Origin: Acidipila sp. EB88
Lineage (GTDB): Bacteria > Acidobacteriota > Terriglobia > Terriglobales > Acidobacteriaceae
Assembly: GCF_003858395.1 (NCBI RefSeq)
Contig: NZ_QWEV01000005.1
Location: forward strand, 186,001 to 250,000
Reading direction: 5' to 3'
Length of the DNA: 64,000 bases
In this document: positions 36,811 to 47,300 of the stretch, piece after piece
Numbering within the stretch: position 1 is the stretch's first letter
Layout of the letters: each line of letters begins with the position of its first letter
The notes under the pieces: generated by a model
Database searches by the model: none
What the model was told of the DNA's origin: nothing
The model's input: the letters and a program-made list of their open reading frames with translations, nothing else
Position numbers and translations under genes: made by a program

Positions 36811-37839
36811 CTATCGCGCGCGCACCAGCGGGACCACCTGCGTACCCAGCAGCTCAATGGCCTGCATCAGCATGGAGGGCGTCAGTGCCGCGGCGCTCAT
36901 CTGGAAGTTGAGCCGGTCGATGCCGCCCAGCACCTCGTTGTAGTAAGCGACCTTGTCCGCAACCTCCTGCGGGCTGCCCACGAGCAGTGCCCCGGTCGCG
37001 CCACGCACCGCGTCAAACTGCGCGCGCGTCGTGGGCGGCCAGCCACGCTCCCGGCCAATCTGGTTCATCACGTGCGCGTAGCCAGGGAAGAACTCATTCG
37101 CGGCCTGCTGCGTTGTTGCCGCAACAAAACCCATCGCGTGGATACCTACCTTGAGCTGCTCCCTGGCATGACCAGCGCGGCGCCCCGCTTCGCGGTACAG
37201 GTCCACAAGCGGGCGAAAGCGATGCGGCTCGCCCCCGATGATCGCAATCATCAGCGGCAATCCCAGCGTGCCCGCGCGCGCGAACGACTGGGGCGTGCCG
37301 CCCACGCCAAGCCAGATCGGCAGCTGCTGCTGCAGGGGGCGCGGAAACACTCCCTGCCCGGTAAGTGCCGCGCGATGCTTGCCCTGCCATTCGACATGCA
37401 CATTCTCACGAACGTTCAGCAGCAGGTCCAGCTTCTCGGCAAACAGCGAATCGTAATCGTCCAGCTTCAGGCCAAACAGTGGGAACGATTCGATAAACGA
37501 GCCGCGTCCAACCACTATCTCCGCCCGCCCTTTGGACAGCAGGTCAAGCGTGGCGAAGTTCTGAAACACGCGCACCGGGTCGGCCGCGCTCAAGACCGTG
37601 ACGGCGCTGTTCAAACGAATATGCCTGGTGCGCATCGCAGCGGCCGCAAGGATCATGTGCGGTGCAGAGTCAAGGTACTCAGGCCGATGGTGCTCGCCGA
37701 TGCCGAACGCGTCCAGTCCCACCTGGTCGGCAAGCTCCACCTCGTCCAGCAGATTGCTCATCCGCTCCACGGGGCTGAGCGCCACGCCACCCACGGGGTT
37801 CGGGGTAAGCGCTACAAAGCTATCGATGCCAATCTGCAT
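36811..37839 (-). CDS. LLM class flavin-dependent oxidoreductase
   Basis: Luciferase-like monooxygenase of 342 residues, using FMN or F420. ATG 37839 chosen since AAGGAG lies 6 bases upstream; the longer frame adds only 8 residues. Visible: the TIM-barrel strands [75 protein letters not shown] and the phosphate-binding [24 protein letters not shown]. The substrate cannot be told; members oxidise aldehydes, alkanes, nitriles or antibiotics. It is the last gene of a minus-strand run with the cyclo-ligase and the phospholipase. Confidence 0.92.
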   Translation of the reverse strand: MQIGIDSFVALTPNPVGGVALSPVERMSNLLDEVELADQVGLDAFGIGEHHRPEYLDSAPHMILAAAAMRTRHIRLNSAVTVLSAADPVRVFQNFATLDLLSKGRAEIVVGRGSFIESFPLFGLKLDDYDSLFAEKLDLLLNVRENVHVEWQGKHRAALTGQGVFPRPLQQQLPIWLGVGGTPQSFARAGTLGLPLMIAIIGGEPHRFRPLVDLYREAGRRAGHAREQLKVGIHAMGFVAATTQQAANEFFPGYAHVMNQIGRERGWPPTTRAQFDAVRGATGALLVGSPQEVADKVAYYNEVLGGIDRLNFQMSAAALTPSMLMQAIELLGTQVVPLVRAR

Positions 37840-37921
37840 GCAACGCTCCTTGGATCGCCGCATGTTTCTGCGGCCAGTCGCTCTTTAGATGAAGCAATGA
37901 GCAAACAGTTGCAGCGCGGAC

Positions 37922-38062
37922 CTATGCACCCTTGCCACGTCCTCCCCCGCCACAGCCCAACCCGGCGATGCGCATCAGCAACACAGGAGAACGCGAAGCA
38001 ACGGAAAAACTGACCAGCAACGCACTTACCAGGGCGATCAAGGATGCAACGAAAACTGCCAT
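37922..38062 (-). CDS. Possible small membrane peptide
   Basis: 46-residue open frame MAVFVASLIALVSALLVSFS onward, one hydrophobic helix followed by a Gly-rich tail GLGCGGGGRGKGA. In the same frame upstream, separated by a TGA at about 38077, is a second hydrophobic stretch (CAWFVLFVAVVV) with G/C-rich third positions, as though a two-helix protein had gained an internal stop. It sits between the cyclo-ligase and the LLM oxidoreductase. No ribosome site is convincing and I recognise no family. Confidence 0.25.
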   Translation of the reverse strand: MAVFVASLIALVSALLVSFSVASRSPVLLMRIAGLGCGGGGRGKGA

Positions 38063-38126
38063 CAACGACGTGACCAGTCACACGACGACCGCGACGAACA
38101 GGACGAACCACGCGCACACCAGCAAA

Positions 38127-38734
38127 CTACAACGGTGCTTCGTACACCGCATCCTCGGTCACAATCCGGTCCAACGGCACGTCATGCTGCTGCGGCAAAA
38201 TCGTATCTACCTCGAGCAGCGCAAACCCGACCCCAACCGTAAACACCGCTCCCGCGCGACCCGCCAGCGTCCGGTCATAATACCCGCCGCCATACCCAAG
38301 CCGGTAACACGCCCGATCAAAGCCAACTACCGGCACGATCAGCAGATCAGGCTTCACAATCTTCGCTTCCGCGGGAATGGAATCCCAAACACCCCGCGAT
38401 CCATCGGCACACCCGGTTCCCACAAGCGAAATTCGAGCGGCTCCCCCTTGCCAACGACGCGCGGCAGCGCAGCCGCACGTCCCTGCTCACGCAGCCTCTC
38501 GATAAACGGCATCACGTCAATTTCCGCACGGAACGGCCAGTAGAAACCCACTACCGCTGCAGGCGGCAATGCCAGCGCCTCCAGCCGCAACAGCACACGC
38601 TCGCTGCGCTCAGCATGGTCTGCGGGCGAAAGGCTGGCCCGCCGCGCGAGCAACTCTGCTCGTTTCGCGCGGCGCCAGCCAGCCCAGTCCTGCGTGCCCA
38701 CTTCACTCATCTGCTGAGTGTCGCTCATGTTCAT
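38127..38734 (-). CDS. fau: 5-formyltetrahydrofolate cyclo-ligase (frameshifted)
   Basis: Folate enzyme converting 5-formyl-THF to 5,10-methenyl-THF with ATP. The N-terminal part (38354-38734) reads WRRAKRAELLARRASLSP and ends in frame with FYWPFRAEIDVMPFIE and EPLEFRLWEPG. The C-terminal part (38127-38423, -1 frame) reads AEAKIVKPDLLIVPVVGFD and RLGYGGGYYDRTLAG, the hallmark of the family. The two join near 38378-38380 (CCA on the minus strand), where one missing base would explain the break; repaired length is 202 residues, normal. The essential ATP-binding residues are split between the two pieces. It starts 8 bases after the phospholipase stop. Confidence 0.88.
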
Positions 38735-38742
38735 CCCCGCTG

Positions 38743-39873
38743 TCAGCGTGCCGCGCGCGAACCCTCAAGCTGTTTATCGTCGCACGTCGCTGTCTTCAGC
38801 ACAGGATTGCACCGCGCCAGCGTACCGCCCGGCATCGACACAACAAAGCCGCTCGGCGCTGCTGCTCCCAGCGGGTAATCCGTCGACAGGATCTGCGCAC
38901 CGCTCGCCATCACCGCATCGCGGCGACGCGTGTCATTGGTGCGTGCCTGCACCGTGTCGGCGTCGGTGCGCGTGCGCACCAGGTATCCCTGGCGCACCAG
39001 CGCGTTGATCTCGTCCACGCTGCCGTCGTTCTCCTCGGTGAACGCCGCATCCGGCGCGCCCGGCGCAGCATTGGTAAAGATCACGCGCCCCCGCAGCGAA
39101 GGATGCCCCTCGGTGTACACCGGCTCCATCGGTCGCTGGTCCATCAGGAACACCACCTTGCCCCGCGCTGCATCCAGCGTCGGCCAGTTGCCCGCGAGCA
39201 CCGCCGCATTCAGCGTCGCCGCACTGCCGCGCACCATGTCCGGCGTAATCAGTTCACCCGCCGCAAATACCGACCGGATCTCCGCATCCAGCGCGTCGAA
39301 CACCGCCGGCGTAAAGTTCTCCGGCGTCACCGAAGGAAAGTCGGCCGTCTTCAACTTGCCCTGCTTGGTCTCGATCAGCAGAAACACCGGCAGGTGCTGC
39401 GGGTGTGCCTTGGACCACGCACGCACCTCCGCAAGGCACGCCGTGAACGGCTCGCACACGCTGCGCTGATCGATATCCTGCACGTGCATCACCTTGAAAC
39501 CCGGCTTGTCCATCACACCATTCGGATCAGGGTCCGGGTCGCCCGTCCCGCCGGCATCGGTGACCATCTTTTCCATGTACGGGTGCGCATACAGCCCGCC
39601 CTTGCTGTCTGCAAACACATCAATCTCCAGCTGCCGCACACCCGCGTCCAGCTGCGCCGTCAACGAAGGATGCGTGTAATCCAGCGCGGCAAACGTCTTC
39701 GGGCTCTTCGCTTGCAGCAGCTTCGCCACACCCGGCGTCAGTCCCGCATGGTAGCTGTTATGCGTACCCACAACCTGGATCTGGTTGATCCGCACAGCGC
39801 CATCCCCACCCTCCGCAACAGCAACAGCCACGGTGGCAAAACCAAGCAAAGCCGAACACACAACACGATGCAT
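38743..39873 (-). CDS. Secreted Ca2+-dependent phosphoinositide-specific phospholipase C-like protein
   Basis: 376 residues with signal MHRVVCSALLGFATVAVAVA. The TIM-barrel opens VVGTHNSYHAGLTP (catalytic His) and VRQLEIDVFADSKGGLYAHP (calcium ligands Glu/Asp and second His), matching the calcium-dependent phosphoinositide PLC family. ETKQGKLK follows. It should cleave phosphatidylinositol or a related glycerophosphodiester outside the cytoplasm, perhaps for phosphorus scavenging from plant or soil lipids. It heads a minus-strand run with the cyclo-ligase just 8 bases after it. Confidence 0.87.
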   Translation of the reverse strand: MHRVVCSALLGFATVAVAVAEGGDGAVRINQIQVVGTHNSYHAGLTPGVAKLLQAKSPKTFAALDYTHPSLTAQLDAGVRQLEIDVFADSKGGLYAHPYMEKMVTDAGGTGDPDPDPNGVMDKPGFKVMHVQDIDQRSVCEPFTACLAEVRAWSKAHPQHLPVFLLIETKQGKLKTADFPSVTPENFTPAVFDALDAEIRSVFAAGELITPDMVRGSAATLNAAVLAGNWPTLDAARGKVVFLMDQRPMEPVYTEGHPSLRGRVIFTNAAPGAPDAAFTEENDGSVDEINALVRQGYLVRTRTDADTVQARTNDTRRRDAVMASGAQILSTDYPLGAAAPSGFVVSMPGGTLARCNPVLKTATCDDKQLEGSRAAR

Positions 39874-39923
39874 AAAGTCCTCGCAGGAGTCGGCGACATG
39901 GCGCGCGCTCCGATAGCTTCTTG

Positions 39924-39958
39924 AAAAAAGTGACCCGGCTCAGTAGCTGAGGCCGGGC
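39924..39958 (-). terminator. Intrinsic terminator after the TonB receptor gene
   Basis: On the minus strand a GC-rich stem of about 11 bp, with one bulged base (GGCCTCAG against CTGAGCC, core CCCGGC), is followed by six T residues (A-run 39924-39929 on the plus strand). It sits 30 bases after the receptor's stop and precedes the phospholipase gene, separating two transcripts. Confidence 0.8.
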
Positions 39959-39987
39959 CAGTGTATGCGACGAACAGGCTGCCGCGT

Positions 39988-42900
39988 TTAGAAGATGATC
40001 TTCGCCGCTACCTGCAGCTGGCGCGGTGGCAACGCCGAGGTGATCGAGCCGAACGAACTGCTGGAAACGTTATAGGCCGGAGCGTTGTAGTTGACGTGGT
40101 TAAGGATGTTGAAGGCCTCGCCACGGATATCGAGCTTGGAGTTTTCGTTCCAGAGGCTGAAAGCCTTGTGCAGACCCATGTCCAGGTCGTTGTAATCCGG
40201 GCCATACACCGAGTTACGCTGCGCGTTGCCGAAAGGATTCACGCCGGTCGGTGCGGAAACATTGGCCGTGTTGAAGTACCCCGTTACCGAGGTGTTGGTC
40301 TTGACGTGCGCACTGCTCGGCGCCACAACCTTGCCGGTGACATTCGGGCGGTACACCAGCAGCGAGCTTACCGTCTGCGTGTTCGACGCAGTGTAGTTGA
40401 GGTTGATCGGCTGACCGCTCGAGGCCGAGTTGATCGCCGTAAGCTGCCAGTCGCCAAGCAGGTAATTGACCAGGCTGCTGGTATGCGCGCCAAACATCCG
40501 CTGGTGGCCAAAGGGCAGGTCATACACCACGCTGAGCGTTTCGTTCAGCTGCTGGTTGTAGGCCGAGAGCCCACGGTCATACAGCGGGTTGCGAATGTTG
40601 ATGCGCGAGTTATCGCCATTGGGCGTATCCAGATGGCCGGCAGCATTGTCTTCCGCATGCGACCAGGTGAACGAGTTGAGCAGGTACAGCCCGTTTGCGA
40701 AGCGATGCTCGAGTTTGGTCTGCAGACCGTTGTAGCTCAGAAAGCCGTCAGGCAGCGAAACCTCTACCGTGGTGAAGCCGGTAATCGGGCGACGGGCATC
40801 GACGCCCAGCGTGCCTCCCGGTGCGTTGAAGTTGGACTGGTTCTGGTCGGCCAGCACCCAGAGATGCACGCCGTGTGAGCCCACGTACGACACGGTCAGG
40901 ACAGTGTTGCTGGCAACCTCACGCTGCACATCGAAGTGCCAGGTCTGCACGTAGCCGGTCGGAATATTCTTGGGCACGTAGCGGACTTCCGACGTTGCGG
41001 TGCTGTAGTTGGCGGTGCTTGCAAAGCCGGTCGGGTAGCCCTGGGCCACGGTGCGGAAGCAGTTGGCGTAGTTCTGATCCGTACAGGTTGCCTCGGGCGT
41101 GCCCGTGCCCTTGTAAGCCTGCTCCGGTGTTTGGCTGCTGACCGTGGTGCTCACCACGGCGGGTCCGTTGTAGGCCAGCAGGTTTTCTCCACCCTCACGG
41201 TTGAACTGGTCAAAGCTCAAACCGTACGCCGAGCGAATCAACGTCTTCGGGTTGACCTGGTAGCTCAGGCCGAATCGCGGCGCAAAGTCCAGCGATGGGT
41301 TGTGAACCAGCGCACGATTGAACGCGGATCCATTGGAGGCCTGGATGAGCGTGCCGGTCGTGGGACTGGTGAAGGAGAAGTTCGACAGGCGGTTGCCGTC
41401 GACCACCGGCGCGGTGCCGTACTCGTAGCGCAGACCGGCGTTGATGGTCAGTGCCGGCGACACCTTGAAGTCATCCTGCACATAAGCCATCGACATCATC
41501 TGGTGCTGGTTCTGGATGACAAAGTTGTTCAGCTGGTACGTGGAGCGCGCGCCGAACAGGAAGTCAGCAAGGTACACATCCTGCTTGGCGCCCGAGTCGG
41601 CTGTGCCGCAGGTCGTAGCGGTGGGGCAGGCAGTCGCTGTTGCCGACTGGTACTGGCTGAACGCGCCGTTGTAGCTCTCCGAGCCATACACCGGATTGAA
41701 GTCATCGATCTCGGTGTTCAGCGACAGCCACTCGAAACCAACCTTGATGTCGTGACGGCCTTCCAGGAACGAGTAGTTCACCTTGGGGTTGATCGTGAAC
41801 GGGTTCTGGAACTGCGGGCTCGAGCTTTGTCCGCCGAGACCGGTAAAGTTGGTGATGTTTTCAGAGCTCAGCGCGCGCACCGTTGTCGGGTCCGTCGGCA
41901 AACCCGGAATGCCGGCCTGCACTTCTAGGCTGTTGGCGGTTCCGGAGAGATACGGTGTCTTGCCACCCTGTGTCCAGGTAAAGCCAAGACGCGCGTCCAG
42001 GATCTGGTTCGAGCTGAAGGCATGGGTCACGCCGGCAGCGATGTCCTTGTTGTAGACGTGAATGTTGCCGTTGTAACCGCTGGTGCCGCCCGCCGCACCC
42101 GGGATCGGGTTCAGGTCGACAATGTCGGCATAGTGCTGGGAGTAACGGCCGAAGATCGTGGTCTTGTTGCTGAAGACGTAATCGAGACGGCCGTCACCCT
42201 TGTTATCTTCAAGGCTCGAGTTCGCGATGGTGGCGTAATTATTGGTGAAGGCATTGATGTTCGGAGCCGGCAGCGCGGCAACCACCAGCTGGGCCAGCGG
42301 GGTCCATGCCGCCATGGGAATCTGGCCGTTCGCATACGAGGTGCCGAGCACGGGGTCATGCAGCGCCACCGGGTTGCCCTTGCTGTCCACCATGATGCCC
42401 GCGCGCTGATTCGCAGTCGGCACCGTGGAGATCACGTAAGAACCTTGCGACTGCCGCAGGCCTTCAAAGTCCGCGAAGAAGAAGAGCTTGTCCTTCAGGA
42501 TCGGGCCGCCGAGTGCGCCGCCAAACTGGTTGCGCACCAGTGTCGGCTGCGCCTGCTTGCCGGTCGCCGCGTTGGTCGGTGCCACAAAGGGACCCTGCGC
42601 GTTGAAGTCCGTGTTGCGGTTGTACTCCCACACCCGCCCATGCAGGCTGTTGGTGCCGCTATTGATCGACACGTTGATCACAGCGCCCGAAGCGCGTCCA
42701 AATTCGGCAGAGTAGTTATTCGTCTCCACCTGGAACTGGTTGATCGCGTCTGGCGAAGGAGGAATGGTCTGGTTGGAGAAGCCCTGGTTCGAGGTGCCGT
42801 ACGAGTTGTTGTCGAGACCATCGAGCAGGAAGTTGTTGAACTCCGAACGCTCGCCGTTGACATTGAACGACGCGTCGCGACTGGTCACGCTCTGGTTCTC

Positions 42901-43434
42901 CAGCGAGTTGCGGCGCACGCCCGGGGCCAGTGCGGCAAGGTCGGCATACGCGCGGCCATTCAGCGGCAGCTCGCGGACGCCCACGGTCGGAACAATGGTG
43001 CCGGAGTCCGACGTTTCGCTCTGCAGCTGAGACGCAGCGCCTGAAACTGTAACCGTCTGTGCCTGGCTTCCCACCTTGAGCTGTACGTCGACGCGCTGAC
43101 GCGCATTGACGTTCACGCTGAACGGATCCGTGATCGTTTCTTCAAAGCCGTTTGCCGTGGCATCGACCTGGTACGAGCCAACCTGCACGCTCGCGAAGCT
43201 GAACTGTCCCTGTGCATCGGTCTGCACGGTGACCTTCTGGCCGGTTTGTGTGTTCACCAGCGAGACCGTGCTGTTGGCGAGCACTGCTCCGGACGTGTCA
43301 CGGACGAAACCAAGCACAGACGCTGTATCAAACTGGGCAAGAGCAACACCCGCCGTGGAAAAAGCGATGGCGGAAATGGCGGCGACCCGCCACATTGGGC
43401 AAGACGCGAAGAAACGAATACGGGATCGGGACAT
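39988..43434 (-). CDS. TonB-dependent receptor, Oar-like, with carboxypeptidase-regulatory domain
   Basis: Outer-membrane receptor of 1148 residues. Signal peptide ([17 protein letters not shown], residues of about 17-33), then a carboxypeptidase-regulatory-like domain ([21 protein letters not shown] and FVS-type repeats, about 38-118), a plug with [19 protein letters not shown] and [20 protein letters not shown], then a beta barrel finishing in [12 protein letters not shown] with the terminal Phe expected for BAM insertion. The layout is that of the Oar-like family expanded in Acidobacteria, used for uptake of oligosaccharides, peptides or metal complexes. A terminator follows it. The substrate is unknown. 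A large barrel of this type is unusual outside the phylum. Confidence 0.95.
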   Translation of the reverse strand: MSRSRIRFFASCPMWRVAAISAIAFSTAGVALAQFDTASVLGFVRDTSGAVLANSTVSLVNTQTGQKVTVQTDAQGQFSFASVQVGSYQVDATANGFEETITDPFSVNVNARQRVDVQLKVGSQAQTVTVSGAASQLQSETSDSGTIVPTVGVRELPLNGRAYADLAALAPGVRRNSLENQSVTSRDASFNVNGERSEFNNFLLDGLDNNSYGTSNQGFSNQTIPPSPDAINQFQVETNNYSAEFGRASGAVINVSINSGTNSLHGRVWEYNRNTDFNAQGPFVAPTNAATGKQAQPTLVRNQFGGALGGPILKDKLFFFADFEGLRQSQGSYVISTVPTANQRAGIMVDSKGNPVALHDPVLGTSYANGQIPMAAWTPLAQLVVAALPAPNINAFTNNYATIANSSLEDNKGDGRLDYVFSNKTTIFGRYSQHYADIVDLNPIPGAAGGTSGYNGNIHVYNKDIAAGVTHAFSSNQILDARLGFTWTQGGKTPYLSGTANSLEVQAGIPGLPTDPTTVRALSSENITNFTGLGGQSSSPQFQNPFTINPKVNYSFLEGRHDIKVGFEWLSLNTEIDDFNPVYGSESYNGAFSQYQSATATACPTATTCGTADSGAKQDVYLADFLFGARSTYQLNNFVIQNQHQMMSMAYVQDDFKVSPALTINAGLRYEYGTAPVVDGNRLSNFSFTSPTTGTLIQASNGSAFNRALVHNPSLDFAPRFGLSYQVNPKTLIRSAYGLSFDQFNREGGENLLAYNGPAVVSTTVSSQTPEQAYKGTGTPEATCTDQNYANCFRTVAQGYPTGFASTANYSTATSEVRYVPKNIPTGYVQTWHFDVQREVASNTVLTVSYVGSHGVHLWVLADQNQSNFNAPGGTLGVDARRPITGFTTVEVSLPDGFLSYNGLQTKLEHRFANGLYLLNSFTWSHAEDNAAGHLDTPNGDNSRINIRNPLYDRGLSAYNQQLNETLSVVYDLPFGHQRMFGAHTSSLVNYLLGDWQLTAINSASSGQPINLNYTASNTQTVSSLLVYRPNVTGKVVAPSSAHVKTNTSVTGYFNTANVSAPTGVNPFGNAQRNSVYGPDYNDLDMGLHKAFSLWNENSKLDIRGEAFNILNHVNYNAPAYNVSSSSFGSITSALPPRQLQVAAKIIF

Positions 43435-43753
43435 CTAGCAGCAGCTCCACAGGAGAGCACAGTGAACTATGCTTCGTTCCTAGCTTCGCCCCGCAACGTG
43501 CCCGGGACGGTTAAGTAGAGGTTAATTAAACCGGTGCAATGATCAAACTCGTCTAAATCGATCAGAATGTAGTTCGATTGACCGTCAGAATGCCTTCCGC
43601 TTCAGTCTTCATACTTGCTTTTTGAGATGGTGGTCCGGCAACAACAACCCGGGGTATTGCCACGCGCCAGCATACCCGTGCGTCTTGCCGTTGCACAACC
43701 GGCGTCCCTTCCCTGTGGGCTCCTCAATGGCGGACCCGCATACGTCGTGCGCC
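43435..43753. other. Intergenic region upstream of TonB receptor gene
   Basis: 319 bases between the receptor start and the isoaspartyl peptidase stop. The 43500-43600 part is A/T-rich and contains a TTAATTAA palindrome at 43522-43529, so the receptor promoter should lie here; I could not fix -35 and -10 boxes. Candidate ORFs here are antisense shadows. Confidence 0.5.
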
Positions 43754-44845
43754 CTACGGCTCGTCGCGATACACGCCCACCTGCACCGCACCGCCCTGCT
43801 GCCACTTCGCACGAAACATGCCCGGCGTATTGAAGCTCCAGGCCGCCTTGCCGTCCGGCAACAGCGCAATCACCCCGCCATCTCCATGGATCGCCACAAG
43901 CTGCCGCTGCACCACCTCGTCCACGGCCGCCTGCAGCGGCATGCCCCGGTACTCCACCAGCGCACAAATTGTCCGCGCCACCGTGAGCCGGATAAAGTAC
44001 TCCCCCGTGCCGGTCGCCGACACCGCACACGAAGTGTTGGACGCATACGTCCCTGCGCCGATCACCGGCGAGTCGCCCACCCGGTTCCACTGCTTGGCCG
44101 TTACACCACCGGTGGATGTGCCGGCCGCGAGATTGCCGTGCCGGTCCACTGCGGCTACACCCACCGTGCCATACCGGTGATTGCCCGGCGTCTCCACGAA
44201 GCTGAGCGGCCCGGCCGGCGCAGCCGGCACACCCGCCGGGCGCGCCGGCACCGGCAGGCCCTCAGCCTTGAGCTCTTTCTCCAGCGCCTGCCAGCGGCGC
44301 TCGGTGAAAAAGAAGCTCGGCGGCTGTTGCTCCAGGCCCTGGTGCGCCGCAAAGGCATCGGCGCCCGCGCCAATCATCATCACGTTCTGTGACCGGTCCA
44401 TCACCGCGCGCGCCAGCGCAATCGGGTGCCGCGTGCGTTGCACATCCGCCACGGCGCCCGCTTTCATCGTCGCGCCATCCATAATCGCCGCATCCATCTG
44501 GTTGGTGCCGTCGGCTGCGAACACCGCGCCACGCCCCGCGTTGAACAGCGGATTATCCTCAAGCAGTTCGATCGCGGCCTGCACCGCGTCCACCGCCGAG
44601 CCTCCACGGTCAAGCACCGCGCCCGCGGCCGTCACAGCCTCGTTCAACCCCGCGCGGTACTGCTTCTCCATCTCCGGTGTCATGGAGGAGCGTTCAATCA
44701 CGCCCGCTCCCCCGTGCAGCACCACGGACCACCGATGCACTCCGGCCCCCGCCGGCTCGGGCGTACGCGTCGGGGTTCCCTGTCCATAGCTCACCGCCGC
44801 TAACCCCGCCAGCAGCACGCAAATCCAACCGGACCGCCACTTCAT
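43754..44845 (-). CDS. iaaA: Isoaspartyl peptidase / L-asparaginase (Ntn hydrolase)
   Basis: Exported threonine hydrolase of 363 residues. Signal MKWRSGWICVLLAGLAAVSYGQ. It self-cleaves before Thr227 in HRYGTVGVAAVD to make the active N-terminal nucleophile; GTSTGG follows, and the substrate loop GTGEYFIR lies downstream. The alpha part has VLHGGAGVIERS at the start. It removes isoaspartyl dipeptides or asparagine amide. It overlaps the upstream amidohydrolase stop by 4 bases, so the two form an operon. Confidence 0.94.
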   Translation of the reverse strand: MKWRSGWICVLLAGLAAVSYGQGTPTRTPEPAGAGVHRWSVVLHGGAGVIERSSMTPEMEKQYRAGLNEAVTAAGAVLDRGGSAVDAVQAAIELLEDNPLFNAGRGAVFAADGTNQMDAAIMDGATMKAGAVADVQRTRHPIALARAVMDRSQNVMMIGAGADAFAAHQGLEQQPPSFFFTERRWQALEKELKAEGLPVPARPAGVPAAPAGPLSFVETPGNHRYGTVGVAAVDRHGNLAAGTSTGGVTAKQWNRVGDSPVIGAGTYASNTSCAVSATGTGEYFIRLTVARTICALVEYRGMPLQAAVDEVVQRQLVAIHGDGGVIALLPDGKAAWSFNTPGMFRAKWQQGGAVQVGVYRDEP

Positions 44846-46185
44846 CGCGCCACCCCGCCGGCCGCCGCGCCGCCGCGCACAATGCTTCCACCCTTCATCA
44901 CAAACACAACCCGGCCCAGCGCCGAGATGTCGGCTAGCGGATCACCGCGGACCGCGATCACATCCGCATACATGCCCGGCTTCAGCGCGCCGATCCGGCC
45001 CTCCCACCCCAGCAGCCTCGCTCCATGCAGCAGGTCGGCACGCAACACGTCGGCCGCCGGCATCCCGAACTGCACCATCAACTCCATCTCGCGCGCCTGG
45101 GTGCCGTGCGGAAACGGCCCTACGTCCGACCCCACCGCCATCGGCACACCGGCAGCAAGCTGCTTGCGGAACTCGGCAGCATGCAGGTTCTGCAGCGCCT
45201 GCTCCTGCGCTGCTGCTGCAGGCGTGGCTGCGTGCTGCGCAAAATATTCAGAAATGGCAAACGTGGGCACCGCATAGATCTGGCGCTCCTTCATCAACTG
45301 CATCGTCGCCGCGCTCAACTGGTATGCGTGGTCGATGGAGACCACCCCAGCCTGCGCAGCATACAGGGCGCCCGGCTCCCCGGTGCAGTGCACGGCCACG
45401 CGTGTGCCCAGCCGCTCCGCCTCGGCCACGGCTGCGGCTAGTTGCTGCTCTGTGTACTGGTACGGTGTACCCAGCCGCACTCCTTCCATCCCCGGCACCC
45501 AGTGATCTGCGCCGGTCTGGTAGATCTTGGTGAAGTCCGCACCCTCTTTCACCTGTTGCCGCATCACGCGCACAAGCTCCTCGGCACTATCGGCGTATGT
45601 CGCATTCGACGAGATATGCTCCGCCGGGTTGTAGCGGATCGCATCCTCGTGGCCTCCCGTGATCGAGATCGCATTGCCACTCATGCGCATGCGCGGTCCC
45701 GGGATCAGCCCCGCGTCGATTGCGTTCCGCACCGCCGAGTCCGCCGAACCCGCGCCCTCCGTACCCATGTCGCGCTCCGCCGTAAAGCCCGCCATCAGGT
45801 CCGCGCGCGCAGCCAGGGTAGCGAGAATCGTGCGCTCCGGCACCGATTCATCGATCGTCTGTGAGTCCTCGGCGCCCGGATGCAGAAACAGGTGCACATG
45901 CGCGTCGATCAGCCCGGGCATCAGCGTCGCCGCGCCCAGGTCCACCACCACCGCGCCCGCGGGGCGCGGCACCCGCTCACCCGCAGCCACGATCCGCTCC
46001 CCCTCGACCAGCACCTCGCCCGGGGAAACCAGTTGCCCGCGCTCCACGTCGAGCAGGTGCTCCGCATGCAGCACCACGGCGGCGGCAGCGGCGGGTGCTG
46101 CCGCGCCGGGCTCGCTGCTTTGCGCGTTGCCGCACAGGAGACCCAGTCCCAGAACCAACCACACAGCCGCACAGGAGCGAATCAT
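44842..46185 (-). CDS. Secreted amidohydrolase family metal-dependent hydrolase
   Basis: 447-residue imidazolonepropionase/prolidase-like amidohydrolase. Start at ATG 46185, giving MIRSCAAVWLVLGLGLLCGN as signal peptide; the longer frame adds basic residues lacking any signal. The metal site opens with GLIDAHVHLFLHPG, later Lys in FTKIYQTGAD, RVAVHCTGE, VSIDHAYQLS and VGSDVGPFPHG supply the remaining ligands. The C-terminal strand GRIGALKPGMYADVIAVRGDP is typical. Co-transcribed with the isoaspartyl peptidase through a 4-base overlap, suggesting joint processing of damaged or cyclic peptides outside the cytoplasm. Confidence 0.93.
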   Translation of the reverse strand: MIRSCAAVWLVLGLGLLCGNAQSSEPGAAAPAAAAAVVLHAEHLLDVERGQLVSPGEVLVEGERIVAAGERVPRPAGAVVVDLGAATLMPGLIDAHVHLFLHPGAEDSQTIDESVPERTILATLAARADLMAGFTAERDMGTEGAGSADSAVRNAIDAGLIPGPRMRMSGNAISITGGHEDAIRYNPAEHISSNATYADSAEELVRVMRQQVKEGADFTKIYQTGADHWVPGMEGVRLGTPYQYTEQQLAAAVAEAERLGTRVAVHCTGEPGALYAAQAGVVSIDHAYQLSAATMQLMKERQIYAVPTFAISEYFAQHAATPAAAAQEQALQNLHAAEFRKQLAAGVPMAVGSDVGPFPHGTQAREMELMVQFGMPAADVLRADLLHGARLLGWEGRIGALKPGMYADVIAVRGDPLADISALGRVVFVMKGGSIVRGGAAAGGVAR

Positions 46186-46388
46186 GGCAGCGATGCTAGC
46201 ACGGCCTCGCCGTCCGGCCTGCAGAAGCGACGGCCCGGGTCCGCACGAGGTGCGGCTCAAATCCGGCCTGACAGCAGCCGCCGAGCCGCACCAGCGCCGC
46301 ACGCTTTCCCGCTCGGGTACGGGCGGCAAAAAGTGTGCCCTGCCGGCCCATCCAACGCGCGCACGCCATGAGATGATCACTGCGAGAA

Positions 46389-46411
46389 GCCTGGTTCATG
46401 CATAACCAGGC
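46389..46411 (+). promoter_or_regulatory. Leader hairpin before the GT2 gene
   Basis: 8-bp inverted repeat GCCTGGTT and AACCAGGC around a 7-base loop, ending 13 bases before ATG 46425. It overlaps the place where a ribosome site would lie, and no T-run follows. It could modulate translation of the glycosyltransferase. Confidence 0.35.
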
Positions 46412-46424
46412 CCTGGGGCTTTGA

Positions 46425-47264
46425 ATGAAACTTTCTTTGGTAGTGGCTTCGGTAGATCGAACCAGGGAGCTCCATGCCCTGCTTGCGGGCTTCGAAGCAC
46501 AGCTCTACCGGGATTTCGAGGTCGTGATCGTCGACCAGAACGACGACGACCGCCTTGTTCCCATCGTTGCTGAATTCAGCCGGTCCTTCCCGGTGATCCA
46601 TCTTCGGACCAATGTCCGGAACTGCTCCAACGCTCGCAACCTGGGCCTGTTCGCGGCCACCGGCGAGGTCGTCGGCTTCCCCGACGACGACTGCCTCTAC
46701 AAGCCCGACACCATGAGCAAGGTCGCTGCGCACTTCAGCGGCGACCCCACGCTGACCCTGCTCGCCGGCAACTGCGTTTCGGAGACAGGCGAGCTGATCA
46801 ATGGCCGCTGGACCACGGCCTCCTGCGAAATCAACGACAAGACCGTCTGGACCACCGTCATCGGCTTCGCCATCTGGATGCGCACCGCGCCCGCGCGGGA
46901 GATCAATGGCTTCGATCCCGCCATCGGTCCCGGCACGCCGTGGGGGTCAAGCGAAGAGCCCGACCTCGCGCTGCGTCTGCTGCGCCGGAACTACCGTGGC
47001 TACTACGATGTCACCCTCGGCATCTGGCACCCGGACAAGCGCCTCACCCCCGGCGCCATCGCGCGCGCCTTTTTGTACGGAGCCGGCATGGGCCGCGTGC
47101 TGCGCAAGCACTCGATCGCGGCAGGCATTGCCGCGCCCTACTTCATTCGCCCCATCGGTGGCGTGGTGGTGAGCCTTCTGCGGCGGCGCATGTCCCACGT
47201 GCGCTACTACTGGGGCACCTTTCGAGGCCGCCTGTTCGGCTACATGGCTGCACCCTCCCGCTAG
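46425..47264 (+). CDS. Glycosyltransferase family 2
   Basis: 279-residue GT-A transferase that opens MKLSLVVASVDRTRELHALL, the nucleotide-sugar binding strand; GFPDDDC is the DxD metal motif near residue 87; the acceptor region has GTPWGSSEEPDLALRLL with the catalytic Asp-Glu pair. The last 80 residues include a membrane-associated amphipathic stretch. It begins the exopolysaccharide locus, though the flippase next to it is on the other strand. A hairpin at 46389-46411 ends 13 bases before the start. Sugar specificity cannot be inferred. Confidence 0.92.
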   Translation: MKLSLVVASVDRTRELHALLAGFEAQLYRDFEVVIVDQNDDDRLVPIVAEFSRSFPVIHLRTNVRNCSNARNLGLFAATGEVVGFPDDDCLYKPDTMSKVAAHFSGDPTLTLLAGNCVSETGELINGRWTTASCEINDKTVWTTVIGFAIWMRTAPAREINGFDPAIGPGTPWGSSEEPDLALRLLRRNYRGYYDVTLGIWHPDKRLTPGAIARAFLYGAGMGRVLRKHSIAAGIAAPYFIRPIGGVVVSLLRRRMSHVRYYWGTFRGRLFGYMAAPSR

Positions 47265-47300
47265 GCGGCAGTCAAAGAAAGTGCAGCTTAGGGGCGCGGC

